A DNA stretch of 64,000 nucleotides from Jiella endophytica. Its GTDB lineage: Bacteria > Pseudomonadota > Alphaproteobacteria > Rhizobiales > Rhizobiaceae. The notes beneath the pieces were generated by a model. That model worked only from the letters and a program-made list of their open reading frames with translations. It ran no database searches and was not told where the DNA came from. Position numbers and translations under genes: made by a program. The stretch covers positions 62,001 to 126,000 of the forward strand of contig NZ_SOZD01000004.1 in the NCBI RefSeq assembly GCF_004519335.1, written 5' to 3'. Of the stretch, positions 1 through 7,647 are shown piece after piece (position 1 is the stretch's first letter; every line of letters starts with the position of its first letter).

Positions 1-539
1 GGCCGCTCTTCGTCGCGACGGGGCTGTTCATGGCGGCGACGGTGATCGCCCTGACGGTCTCCTGGGCGATGACCCGCTCGCTGCCGATCATGCCACTGGT
101 GTCGGGCTTTTTCGTCGTGGTCTTCGGCGCGCTGACGCTCTGGCTGCAGGACGAGACCTTCATCAAGATGAAGCCGACCATCGTCAACCTGCTCTTCGCC
201 GCCGTCCTCCTCGGCGGCCTCTGCTTCGGCAAGTCGCTGCTCGGCTATGTCTTCGACCAGGCGTTTCGGCTCGACGACGAGGGCTGGCGCAAGCTGACCC
301 TTCGCTGGGGCCTGTTCTTCATCTTCCTCGCCATTCTGAACGAGGGCGTCTGGCGCGGCGCCAACTATTGGTACGGCATCGACGCCCACTCGCCGAAGGA
401 GCTCAAGGAGACGGCCGACTTCGTCTGGACCAACTTCAAGGTCTGGGGAACGATGCCGATCACCGTCGCCTTCATGCTGACCCAGCTGCCGCTGATCAAG
501 CGCCACTCCATCGAGCCGATCGGGCTGAAGAAGGAGTAG
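1..539 (+). CDS. ispZ: Septation protein A (YciB/IspZ family), 5' end cut off by the window
   Basis: Inner-membrane protein of the YciB/IspZ family, linked to cell-envelope and septum integrity. The reading frame is already open at base 3, so the gene starts outside the window; the ATG at 30 is internal. The visible 178 residues contain several hydrophobic segments and family stretches such as [25 protein letters not shown] and KVWGTMPI. The C-terminus is intact. It converges on trhO across about 130 bases with no clear intrinsic terminator. The family assignment is secure; the molecular role of the family is less well defined. Confidence 0.9.
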   Translation, partial: PLFVATGLFMAATVIALTVSWAMTRSLPIMPLVSGFFVVVFGALTLWLQDETFIKMKPTIVNLLFAAVLLGGLCFGKSLLGYVFDQAFRLDDEGWRKLTLRWGLFFIFLAILNEGVWRGANYWYGIDAHSPKELKETADFVWTNFKVWGTMPITVAFMLTQLPLIKRHSIEPIGLKKE

Positions 540-668
540 GCGGTCCTGAAGAACGGCCGGAAGGCCGGTGTTGCCGAGCTCTTGCGCAGCGCCTTCACAC
601 CCGAAGGGCACAGCGCAGCGGAGTGAAGCGCTACCATCGCCGGCACTTCCGTCCAGCACCCTTCCCGT

Positions 669-1550
669 TTACCCCTCGCCAGTCGTCATCCGCCGATGGC
701 GCTCGCGCAGCGCCGCGACCTCGCTGTCGGGCCGCTCGCCCGCGCAGCCGGCACAGGACACGCCCTCCTCGAATTCCGGCGCGGCGCGATCTTCCGCCGA
801 CAAGGGTGCACCGCAGGCAAAGCAGGCCGTCCAGCCGGTCTCGGCCAGCCCATGGCCCAGCGCGACGCGGCCGTCGAAGACATAGCAGTCGCCCCGCCAG
901 CGGCTTTCCGCCTCGGGTACCTTCTCGAGATAGGACAGAATCCCGCCCTTCAGCTGATAGACCTCGGCGAACCCCTTCTCCAGCATGAAGGCCGAGGCCT
1001 TCTCGCAGCGGATGCCGCCGGTGCAGAACATCGCCACCTTCGGGGTCTTTTCGGGGTCGAGCGTCTCCTCGACATAGCGCTTGAAGTCGGTGAACTGGTC
1101 GATGCCGGGATCGACGGCGCCCTCGAAGATGCCGACCCTGGTCTCGTAGCGGTTGCGGGTATCGACGAGGAGTATGTCGGGCTCGGCGATCAGGGCGTTC
1201 CAGTCCTCCGGCGCCACATGAATACCGGTCTTTGCCAGCGGATCGCCGGCCGCATCGCGCAGCGTGATGATCTCCGGGCGGATGCGCAGCTTCATCCGGG
1301 CGAAGGGCCAGTCGTCGGCAATCGAAAGACGCAGGTCTTCCGCAGTCAGGCCGAAGCGGCGGGTCAGCTCGTCGATAAAGGCCCGCATCGGCGCGGGCTC
1401 GCCGGCGACCGTACCGTTGACGCCCTCAGGGGCGAGCAGGATCGTGCCGCGCAACGCCCTCTCGCGGCAGAAGGCGAGAAGCTCGGCGCGCAGCGTCTCG
1501 AGCTCGGCGAGCGGCAGGAAGCGATAGAAGGCGGCGACGGTCAGCGACAT
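669..1550 (-). CDS. trhO: tRNA uridine(34) hydroxylase TrhO (rhodanese-like)
   Basis: Oxygen-dependent enzyme that hydroxylates uridine at the wobble position 34 of tRNA, formerly the YceA rhodanese-like family. The product is 293 residues from the ATG at 1550, which begins MSLTVAAFYRF as in the family; the frame is open further upstream but that part is not conserved-looking. The rhodanese active-site loop reads CTGGIRC and is followed by EKASAFMLEKGF. The C-terminus has a Cys-x2-Cys pair (CFAC) and a second (CAGC), a probable metal-binding knuckle. It is convergent with ispZ and divergent from the permease gene. Confidence 0.93.
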   Translation of the reverse strand: MSLTVAAFYRFLPLAELETLRAELLAFCRERALRGTILLAPEGVNGTVAGEPAPMRAFIDELTRRFGLTAEDLRLSIADDWPFARMKLRIRPEIITLRDAAGDPLAKTGIHVAPEDWNALIAEPDILLVDTRNRYETRVGIFEGAVDPGIDQFTDFKRYVEETLDPEKTPKVAMFCTGGIRCEKASAFMLEKGFAEVYQLKGGILSYLEKVPEAESRWRGDCYVFDGRVALGHGLAETGWTACFACGAPLSAEDRAAPEFEEGVSCAGCAGERPDSEVAALRERHRRMTTGEG

Positions 1551-1766
1551 GGCGGCGTGATAGCCCCGTCCCGCGGCGATCGCAACGCGCCGCTGGCAAG
1601 GCAGCGCGGCGCCTTGTGCGCAAGAGCCATGCATGCGCCTCGTCGCAGGCTTGCGGCCGCTTGCTTGCGCGATCGGCCAGCGGCGTTATGTAGGACGTTC
1701 AGCCGTCGGCGGGCCGTCGCGCCGGTCGGCGTTTCCTCCTGCCCGCCCGCCCCACTGGTCCAGCCC

Positions 1767-3140
1767 GTGCTCGATACGATCCTCGGCGCCCTCCTTCTCT
1801 TTACCGGGGTGGCCGTCATTTTCCGCGAATGGCTCGGCCTCGATGTCGCTGCAGCGCTTGCCGCACTCGGCCTCGTTGCCTTCCTGATCGTCGCAACGCC
1901 CTTCACGCCGTTCTCGCGCAAGGCCTTTGTCGCGATCGGGCTCGTGCTCGCCGGGCTCGTCGTCGGCTTCGTCGACGACTGGCCGGCGGTGCTCGAAAAG
2001 GCGATCGCCCAGGGTGCCTTCATTGCCACCTTCTTCGCCGCGCTGGCGAGCCTTCGCAATCCCGCCTCGGCCTCGCCGGCGATCGAGCGCTGCGGCCAGT
2101 ATCTCGCCAGCCAGCCGCCGGGAAAGCGCTATCTGGCGCTGACCATCGGCGGCCATCTCTTCGCGCTGATCCTCAATTACGGCTCGATCACCCTGCTCGG
2201 CGGGCTGACCGAGGCGATCGCCGGCAAGGAGCCCAATCCGGAGATCCGCGAGATTCGCAACCGGCGCATGCTGCTGGCGGTGCAGCGCGGCCTCTGCGCC
2301 TCGCTCTGCTGGTCGCCGCTGGCCTTTGCCACCGCCATCACCACCTCGGTCATCGCCGGCGCCAGCTGGGGCGGCATGGCGCCCTATGCGATTCTCTTCG
2401 CCGTCGTCTTCCTCTTCGTCGGCTGGGCCCTCGACACGCTCTACAAGCCGAAGCTCAGTGGCCCTCGGCCGGTCCGCAGCAAGCCGATCGGCAGCGTCCG
2501 CGACCTCGCGCCGCTGGTCCTCCTGCTGGTCCTGCTCTTTGCCGCCGTCGGCACGCTGGAATATCTGACGGGCCTTGCCATCACCGCGATCGTCATGCTG
2601 TTCGTGCCGCTGGTCTCGATCGGCTGGATCGCGTACGAATCCGGCAATCAAGGCGAGACGATGCGGCGGCTGAAGCGGCTCGCCTTCGCCGAGCTTCCCT
2701 CCTACCGCTCCGAACTCGTGCTTCTGATCATGGCGGGCGTCATCGGCGCGCTCGGCGCGGCGCTGATCCAGCCGCTCACCGCCGGACAGTCGCTCGATCT
2801 CTCCGGCCTGCCGGTCTGGCTGGTCCTCGTCGCGCCGGTGTGGATCATTCCGCTGCTCGGCCAGCTCGGCATGAACCCGATCCTGTCGGTGTCGATGCTG
2901 GCGCCGCTGCTGCCCCCGGCGGACGCGCTCGGCATTCCCGCCAATCTCCTCGTCGCCGCGATCACCGCCGGCTGGGCGCTTGCCGGCGCCACCTCGCCCT
3001 TCACCGCCACGACGCTGCTGATCGGCCGGCTCGGCCATACCAGCGCCCTCCATGTCGGCCTCGTGTGGAACCGCGCCTTCACGCTCTGGGTGGGTCTGGC
3101 GATCTCGGCGATGCTTCTGGTTTTCGCGGCACTCCTCTGA
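1767..3140 (+). CDS. Multi-pass inner-membrane permease of unrecognised family
   Basis: About 457 residues with roughly 11-12 hydrophobic segments across the whole length, so a polytopic membrane protein. Charged loops include a stretch with GKEPNPEIREIRNRR, and near the end GATSPFTATTLLIGR lies between helices, resembling re-entrant regions of ion-transporter-superfamily carriers. I do not recognise the substrate or a named family. The start is uncertain: a GTG at 1767 begins the first hydrophobic segment but lacks a clear ribosome binding site; an ATG at 1629 would add an Arg-rich, non-membrane leader. Divergent from trhO and followed by rplS. Confidence 0.7.
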   Translation: MLDTILGALLLFTGVAVIFREWLGLDVAAALAALGLVAFLIVATPFTPFSRKAFVAIGLVLAGLVVGFVDDWPAVLEKAIAQGAFIATFFAALASLRNPASASPAIERCGQYLASQPPGKRYLALTIGGHLFALILNYGSITLLGGLTEAIAGKEPNPEIREIRNRRMLLAVQRGLCASLCWSPLAFATAITTSVIAGASWGGMAPYAILFAVVFLFVGWALDTLYKPKLSGPRPVRSKPIGSVRDLAPLVLLLVLLFAAVGTLEYLTGLAITAIVMLFVPLVSIGWIAYESGNQGETMRRLKRLAFAELPSYRSELVLLIMAGVIGALGAALIQPLTAGQSLDLSGLPVWLVLVAPVWIIPLLGQLGMNPILSVSMLAPLLPPADALGIPANLLVAAITAGWALAGATSPFTATTLLIGRLGHTSALHVGLVWNRAFTLWVGLAISAMLLVFAALL

Positions 3141-3288
3141 CGCGGCCAAGAGGAGGAGCAAATCTCTCTCGACCTAGTGACAAATGCGCCGAAGCCGTAT
3201 ATGAGCGCACCCGATTTCCTCAGAATAACCTGACCGTCACGGCGGCCATGTCGGGTTACCCCGGCGTGAAACGAATTGAGGCTATGCC

Positions 3289-3747
3289 ATGAACATCATC
3301 CAGGAACTCGAGGCCGCCGAGGCCTCCCGCATCGAAGCCATCCGCAAGATCCCGGATTTTTCCGCCGGCGATACGGTCCGCGTGAATGTGCGCGTCACGG
3401 AAGGCACCCGCACCCGCGTCCAGGCCTATGAAGGCGTCTGCATCGCGCGCTCCGGCTCGGGCCTGCAGGAGAACTTCACCGTCCGCAAGATCTCCTATGG
3501 CGAGGGCGTCGAGCGCGTCTTCCCGGTCTATTCGCCGATGCTGGAATCGGTGGACGTCGTGCGCCGCGGCAAGGTCCGCCGCGCCAAGCTCTATTACCTG
3601 CGCGATCGCCGCGGCAAGTCGGCCCGTATCGTCGAGGCCACCAATGCCCGCGCCCGCAAGCTGAACGACGACGCCCGCCAGGCCGCAGCCGAGGAGCGCG
3701 ACCGCGCCAAGGCCGAGAAGGAAGCGGCAAAGACCGCCGCCGAGTAA
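3289..3747 (+). CDS. rplS: 50S ribosomal protein L19
   Basis: Large-subunit ribosomal protein at the subunit interface. The 152-residue product begins [15 protein letters not shown] and contains the L19 core [28 protein letters not shown], and [20 protein letters not shown]. The C-terminal 35 residues are a charged Ala/Lys/Arg/Glu tail common in alphaproteobacterial L19. The ATG at 3289 follows GAGG. It stands as a single gene with its own terminator just downstream. In many rhizobia it lies near leuC, which is at the far end of this window. Confidence 0.97.
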   Translation: MNIIQELEAAEASRIEAIRKIPDFSAGDTVRVNVRVTEGTRTRVQAYEGVCIARSGSGLQENFTVRKISYGEGVERVFPVYSPMLESVDVVRRGKVRRAKLYYLRDRRGKSARIVEATNARARKLNDDARQAAAEERDRAKAEKEAAKTAAE

Positions 3748-3779
3748 GCCTCGGCCTCAAGCTGAGACAAGTTTCAAAA

Positions 3780-3800
3780 GGCGGCTTCGGCCGCCTTTTT
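3780..3800 (+). terminator. Intrinsic terminator of rplS
   Basis: Perfect 6-bp stem GGCGGC/GCCGCC closed by a TTCG tetraloop and followed directly by five T residues. It lies 33 bases after the rplS stop codon. A nearly identical hairpin follows the SDR gene at 5442. Confidence 0.92.
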
Positions 3801-3859
3801 CGCGTCCGGACGCAGCCGGAGTGCCGCCGGCCCCATTCGGATGGCCGTGCGTGATCAGC

Positions 3860-4456
3860 TCAGCGCGCCCCGGTCTGCGCTGGCCAGCCGGCGAGCGCCT
3901 GATCCGCCACGGCCTGAAGCGTCTCGCGGCAAAAGCCGGCCTTGGCCTGCACGGCGATGCCGTGGGTCACCGCCAGGAGATAGGCGGCGAGCGCGTGGCA
4001 ATCGGCGGTCTGCGGCAGATCGCCCTCGGCCCTCGCACGTTCGAATCGCTCGCGCAGCATCGCCTCGCCGCCGGCGCGGTAGTCGATCAGTGCCTGGCGG
4101 ACCGGCTCGGCATCGTCAGACCCCGCCAGCACCCCGTTCACGGCAAAGCACCCGGTGTGCTCCGGATAGCGCGTGTTGATGTCCACCGAGCCGTTGAGGA
4201 AATGCTCCGCGACCTCGCGCGCCGTCGGCAGTTCGACCGCCTTGCGTAGCTGCACGGCATAGTGCTCGTCATAGCGGGCAAGCGCCTGGCGAAACAGCGC
4301 CTCCTTGTTGCCGAAGGCGGAATAGAGCGCCGGCCGCTCCACCCCGGTCGCCTCGGTCAGGTCGGCATAGGACGTGCCCTCGTAGCCCTTGCGCCAGAAC
4401 ACGCCGAGTGCGGCATCGAGAGCGCTCTCCACGCAGAATTCCCTCGGACGTCCCAT
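3860..4456 (-). CDS. TetR/AcrR-family transcriptional regulator
   Basis: A 198-residue repressor-type protein. The N-terminal helix-turn-helix region reads MGRPREFCVESALDAALGVFWRKGYEGTSYADLTEATGVERPALYSAFGNKEALF in outline (DNA-binding domain about residues 8-55), typical of the TetR fold; the C-terminal two thirds would bind a ligand and dimerise. It is divergent from an SDR gene across a 155-base intergenic region with two adjacent perfect palindromes, so it very probably represses both itself and that gene. The inducer cannot be read from the sequence. Confidence 0.9.
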   Translation of the reverse strand: MGRPREFCVESALDAALGVFWRKGYEGTSYADLTEATGVERPALYSAFGNKEALFRQALARYDEHYAVQLRKAVELPTAREVAEHFLNGSVDINTRYPEHTGCFAVNGVLAGSDDAEPVRQALIDYRAGGEAMLRERFERARAEGDLPQTADCHALAAYLLAVTHGIAVQAKAGFCRETLQAVADQALAGWPAQTGAR

Positions 4457-4486
4457 CAGTAGAGCTCAGGCTTTTTCATAACAGGC

Positions 4487-4516
4487 ATTATAAAACCGCT
4501 TGACACCCCCTGTCCA
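4487..4516 (-). promoter_or_regulatory. Likely tetR promoter
   Basis: On the minus strand TGGACA (4511-4516) is followed after 18 bases by a perfect TATAAT (4487-4492), about 30 bases before the TetR start codon. It is back to back with the SDR promoter, and the two overlap at 4500-4516. Confidence 0.6.
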
Positions 4517-4528
4517 CATTTCATAACG
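4500..4528 (+). promoter_or_regulatory. Likely SDR promoter overlapping the TetR operator
   Basis: A consensus TTGACA at 4500-4505 is followed 16-17 bases later by CATAAC/ATAACG (4522-4528). The -10 element lies inside the first palindrome, so a bound TetR dimer would block RNA polymerase. Confidence 0.6.
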
Positions 4529-4552
4529 ATCGTTATCGTAATGGCCATTACG
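4523..4552. promoter_or_regulatory. Two adjacent perfect palindromes, probable TetR operators
   Basis: ATAACGATCGTTAT (4523-4536) and CGTAATGGCCATTACG (4537-4552) are each perfect inverted repeats and directly abut. Their half sites are related (ATAACG and CGTAAT with their complements), so the block may bind two repressor dimers cooperatively. They lie between the divergent tetR and SDR genes. Confidence 0.8.
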
Positions 4553-4611
4553 TTATTCTTCGATCATTCATCGGTCAGGCGACGTCCTGACCGGCTTTGG
4601 AAAGGGATATC

Positions 4612-5373
4612 ATGTCGGACAGATTGAAGGGCAAGGTTGTGCTGGTCACCGGCGGCTCGCGCGGTCTCGGCGCGGCGACAGCCGAGGCCTTCGCCGGCCA
4701 GGGCGCGGATGTCGCGATCAGCTACGCCGCTTCGGCAGAAAAGGCCGAGGCCGTGGTGGCGAAACTCCGGGAAAAGGGCGTGCGCGCCCTCGCCGTCAAA
4801 AGCGACCAGGCGGAGCTCTCGTCGGCAAGGCCGCTGATCGACGCGGTGATCGCCGAATTCGGCAGGCTCGACATTCTGGTGAACAATGCCGCCATCGCGG
4901 TCCAGGGCCAGCTCGTCGACGATCCCGAACTCGACTGGGCGGCCTATGATCGCCAGTGGCAGGTGAACGTCCTGGGCACCATCGCCAACACCCGCGCCGC
5001 GGCGCCGAAGCTCAGCGACGGCGGCCGGATCATCTTCGTCGGCTCGGCCCTCGGCTCGGTCATTCCGTTTCCGGGGGTTGCCGACTATGCCGGGACGAAA
5101 TGGGCGGTTGCCGGCTATGCCAAGGGCATCGCCCGCGATCTCGGCCGCCGCAACATCACCGTCAATATCGTCCAGCCGGGCATCATGCCGACGGACATGG
5201 CCGCGGACGTCGCCGGCGAGCTTCCCGACCGCGACGCCATTCTGGACATGCACCCGATCCGGCGCATCGCGACTCTCGAGGAAGTCGCCGACACCATCTG
5301 CTTCCTCGCCGGGCCGTCCGCCGGCTACATCAACGGCCAGGCAATCAACGTCGCCGGCGGCATCGACATCTGA
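4612..5373 (+). CDS. Short-chain dehydrogenase/reductase (SDR family)
   Basis: NAD(P)-dependent oxidoreductase of the classical SDR type, 253 residues. The nucleotide-binding motif is TGGSRGLG (from residue 13), followed by NNAA, a serine in FVGSALGS and the catalytic YAGTK; the product ends with INGQAINVAGGIDI. The ATG at 4612 is chosen because GGAAAGGG lies just upstream; an in-frame TTG at 4597 lacks such a site. Controlled by the divergent TetR regulator, as often seen for quinone- or aldehyde-responsive reductases. The substrate is unknown. Confidence 0.92.
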   Translation: MSDRLKGKVVLVTGGSRGLGAATAEAFAGQGADVAISYAASAEKAEAVVAKLREKGVRALAVKSDQAELSSARPLIDAVIAEFGRLDILVNNAAIAVQGQLVDDPELDWAAYDRQWQVNVLGTIANTRAAAPKLSDGGRIIFVGSALGSVIPFPGVADYAGTKWAVAGYAKGIARDLGRRNITVNIVQPGIMPTDMAADVAGELPDRDAILDMHPIRRIATLEEVADTICFLAGPSAGYINGQAINVAGGIDI

Positions 5374-5441
5374 TGACGGGCCGGCTGGTCAGGGCTTAAA
5401 GCGGGTGAGCCCGGCTTTCGGGCCCGCAAAGGGTCGGGAAA

Positions 5442-5461
5442 GGCGGCTTCGGCCGCCTTTT
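5442..5461 (+). terminator. Intrinsic terminator of the SDR gene
   Basis: Stem GGCGGC/GCCGCC with TTCG loop and four T residues. A second GC-rich hairpin (GCGGG/CCCGC arms, 5401-5427) lies just before it. Confidence 0.88.
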
Positions 5462-5503
5462 GCTATTTCCGGATCGTACGTTTCTCGAGATGACGCCCCG
5501 ACT

Positions 5504-5532
5504 CTGAAATGGAATTGTCAATTCCGTTTCAG
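5504..5532. repeat. 29-bp near-perfect palindrome at the edge of a low-GC patch
   Basis: Arms of 14 bases (CTGAAATGGAATTG and CAATTCCGTTTCAG) flank a single central T, with one mismatch between the arms. It lies after the SDR terminator and before the acetyltransferase, where base composition falls. It could be an operator, an element end or an integration scar; no direct repeat partner was found at the other edge. Confidence 0.65.
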
Positions 5533-5647
5533 AACCCCTGGTCGTTAGCTTCTGACCCCTTGCAGTCTTTGCAGCGTCACCGTTGCTTCCCAAAACCAAA
5601 CATGGATAGCGACGCGAGAAGCGAGCGTAAGCCGAAGAGTATCAACG

Positions 5648-6097
5648 ATGCCAAAGCATTCCACTATCGAGGTGGGTCGGATTAAGGGGTTGCCCGAAGC
5701 AGTCGACGTGCTCCTGAAGGACGCAGATGCCGAGGGCTTCGACACGATGTCAGTGCTCCGCGACGAATGGAGCGCCGGTTCCAATCGCTTCGAGCGTCCG
5801 GGCGAAGTTTTGATGCTGGCGAAGGTAGATGGGACGGTGGCGGGGATTGGGGGAATCACACAAGACTTTGTAGAAGCGGACCACCTGCGGATGAGACGCT
5901 TCTATGTGCGTCCTGCTTTCCGTCGGCTTGGTGTCGGTAGCCAGATTGCACTGCACGTCCTGGAACATGCCCGTCCGTTCAACCGGCCAATCGTACTTCA
6001 TGCCGATGGGCCAGATGCGGAGGTGTTCTGGCCGACGCTTGGTTTTGTTCCCATAGACCGAATTCATACGACCCACGTGTTCCGACCTTTCGGTTAG
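5648..6097 (+). CDS. GNAT-family N-acetyltransferase
   Basis: A 149-residue acetyl-CoA-dependent acyltransferase. The GNAT motif A region is MRRFYVRPAFRRLGVGSQIALHVLEHA, with the R-x-x-G-x-G pyrophosphate-binding loop (RRLGVG) near residue 97; the C-terminal part carries FWPTLGFVPIDR, the usual final strand-helix. The start ATG has only a weak AAGAG upstream. It sits in the low-GC patch beside a DUF2971 gene, unlike its GC-rich neighbours, suggesting acquisition. The substrate is unknown. Confidence 0.85.
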   Translation: MPKHSTIEVGRIKGLPEAVDVLLKDADAEGFDTMSVLRDEWSAGSNRFERPGEVLMLAKVDGTVAGIGGITQDFVEADHLRMRRFYVRPAFRRLGVGSQIALHVLEHARPFNRPIVLHADGPDAEVFWPTLGFVPIDRIHTTHVFRPFG

Positions 6098-6368
6098 CGG
6101 CTTCCGCTACAACTGCCCTATTCGACCCGGCAGGTTTCGACCCAAATAGGTCATTGCGAAATCGGCTGTCGCCTCCCGAACGCTGCCATTCGGCAACCCG
6201 CCGCAGTGTCGTTGCGCTCCTCGCCGGCCATGCAGACAAGCACTACGGTCGCTCGGAAGCCAACAGCTCAGTGGGGTAGTCGTATGTCGGCCGTGTCAGC
6301 GCGCCGGAGCAATAATTGCTCCCAGTAGCTGATCCAAAGCAGGCCTCGCTTGAACACCTCATAGCGAG
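6098..6368. other. Gene-free interval between GNAT and DUF2971 genes
   Basis: About 270 bases of mixed composition between convergent genes. No convincing reading frame, hairpin terminator or repeat was seen; it may hold decayed coding sequence. Confidence 0.4.
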
Positions 6369-7145
6369 CTAGCCATTGGCGGAACGAGCGGGTTCGCGAT
6401 ATCCGACCACCGATGATTGCATTGGGATTATTTGGAATGATTGCAAAGCCAGCCGTGCCTTGAAGGTTGCAACACCTTCGTGAGCCTCGTTTATGAGTTT
6501 TCGGAAGCGTTTGAGGTTAATGTCACAGGCAGAGCCCAGAATGACCTCCCGTAGCCGTAGTTTGTCGCTAAACGGCAAGAAGTACAGGCTCCCTTCTTTC
6601 TCCGCCCGGCCCAGCTCAACGAGGGCACGCCATTCCTTCTCATAGCTCCAGCTTGCAAATTTCGTACATATGAGTTGCGTGGCAAGCTCGCCGGTGATGG
6701 ATTTGACCTTGCCGGTCGGCTTGTACCGCAATCGCGAAGGCGAATAAGTGACTTGTTGGACGATGCTTTCACTGACATCAAAACCGAGAGCCAAACCTCG
6801 GTGCTTGTTAGCATAGTGGCTCCAAAGTACAGGGTCTATCCAATCCTCACTAAAACAAATAAGACCGTTACGCTCCCCGAACTTTAACTTATTCTGACGC
6901 ACCACCTTACGGAATTCGACGTCGCTGAAATTGCTGCCAAGCAGCTCGAAGGGATCATTGAGCTCCGAGAATCGTGACACCTTGATGCGGCTAAACACAA
7001 TGTTGGAGACTGCGTGATCAGCGCTGGTTAAGTAGTATAGACGACGGAAGCCGGCCGGAGCCGGTGGCAGAACATTTTGGCTGCCCCGACGGTCCTCGTG
7101 CCCGGCTTTGCGCCATTCCTTCAAATACTTGGTGTTTAGAGGCAT
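6369..7145 (-). CDS. DUF2971 domain protein
   Basis: A 258-residue protein of the DUF2971 family. Family marks are YYLTSADHAVSNI near residue 37, then FSELNDPFELLG, LICFSEDWIDPVLWSHYANKHRGLALGFDV and WSYEKEWRAL. The biochemical activity of the family is not established; members often lie in accessory regions. The coding sequence is much lower in GC than the flanking chromosome and has a different codon choice, so recent transfer is likely. The region before its start is AT-rich with a 13-bp palindrome. No second gene of an obvious defence system adjoins it. Confidence 0.85.
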   Translation of the reverse strand: MPLNTKYLKEWRKAGHEDRRGSQNVLPPAPAGFRRLYYLTSADHAVSNIVFSRIKVSRFSELNDPFELLGSNFSDVEFRKVVRQNKLKFGERNGLICFSEDWIDPVLWSHYANKHRGLALGFDVSESIVQQVTYSPSRLRYKPTGKVKSITGELATQLICTKFASWSYEKEWRALVELGRAEKEGSLYFLPFSDKLRLREVILGSACDINLKRFRKLINEAHEGVATFKARLALQSFQIIPMQSSVVGYREPARSANG

Positions 7146-7160
7146 CTTTCAAACTCTGTC

Positions 7161-7173
7161 AGAATACTATTCT
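7161..7173. promoter_or_regulatory. Palindrome upstream of the DUF2971 gene
   Basis: AGAATACTATTCT is a perfect inverted repeat around a central C, about 16 bases before the DUF2971 start codon, in an AT-rich stretch with several possible -10 elements on the minus strand. A possible operator. Confidence 0.45.
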
Positions 7174-7499
7174 ACACTATATTAATTTGAACGGTAAGGC
7201 CTGCTATTCACTCGCGCGTCAATGAAGATCACGTCCGATGATCAGTGAGTTCTAGCTCTCTTAGAATGCGTTGACCCCTACTCTCTCCTATATGCTCAGG
7301 CAGATGACAACTTTGATGCCCTTCATGGCGCCGGTCGCAGCTTGACAGATCGACAGATGCTTTTCCACATTGCGTTTCAACGAAAAATTGTTAGCGAGAT
7401 TCATTCCGATAAGAGTTGAGGTGTGTCCGCTTTTGGCCTTGATCTGCGGGAAGCAGACTGACCGCTTACCACCCCTCCCGGTCCTTCGAACTCTCGTTT

Positions 7500-7529
7500 T
7501 TGAAACACTTTCATTGTATACTGTTTCAA
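7500..7529. promoter_or_regulatory. Inverted repeat around a TATACT element
   Basis: Arms TTGAAACA (7500-7507) and TGTTTCAA (7522-7529) are perfect complements separated by 14 bases, with a -10-like TATACT at 7517-7522. It lies about 120 bases upstream of the methyltransferase gene, so it may be an operator for it. Confidence 0.5.
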
Positions 7530-7647
7530 TCCTCGCCGTTCCGAAACCCATGCCCACACCTCCCGCATCTGCGAACAGCCGCCCCACCCCCTTCACCTGC
7601 CAGCCGTCCCATGCCATCCTGCCGCAACGCCAGCGGGTGATCCAGCC

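Larger units (their letters stand above)
7146..7647. other. AT-rich gene-free interval between DUF2971 and methyltransferase genes
   Basis: About 500 bases that return from low to normal GC. It holds the DUF2971 promoter side with the palindrome at 7161 and, nearer the methyltransferase, an inverted repeat at 7500-7529 around a TATACT. No convincing gene was seen. Confidence 0.5.

Noticed and set aside
696-1766. Extension of the permease frame upstream to base 696
   Set aside because: This part is antisense to trhO and has no hydrophobic or family-like content.
3177-3203. rplS promoter (GTGACA...TATATG)
   Set aside because: The spacing between the two hexamers is only 15 bases, and other pairings match poorly, so it is not listed as a feature.
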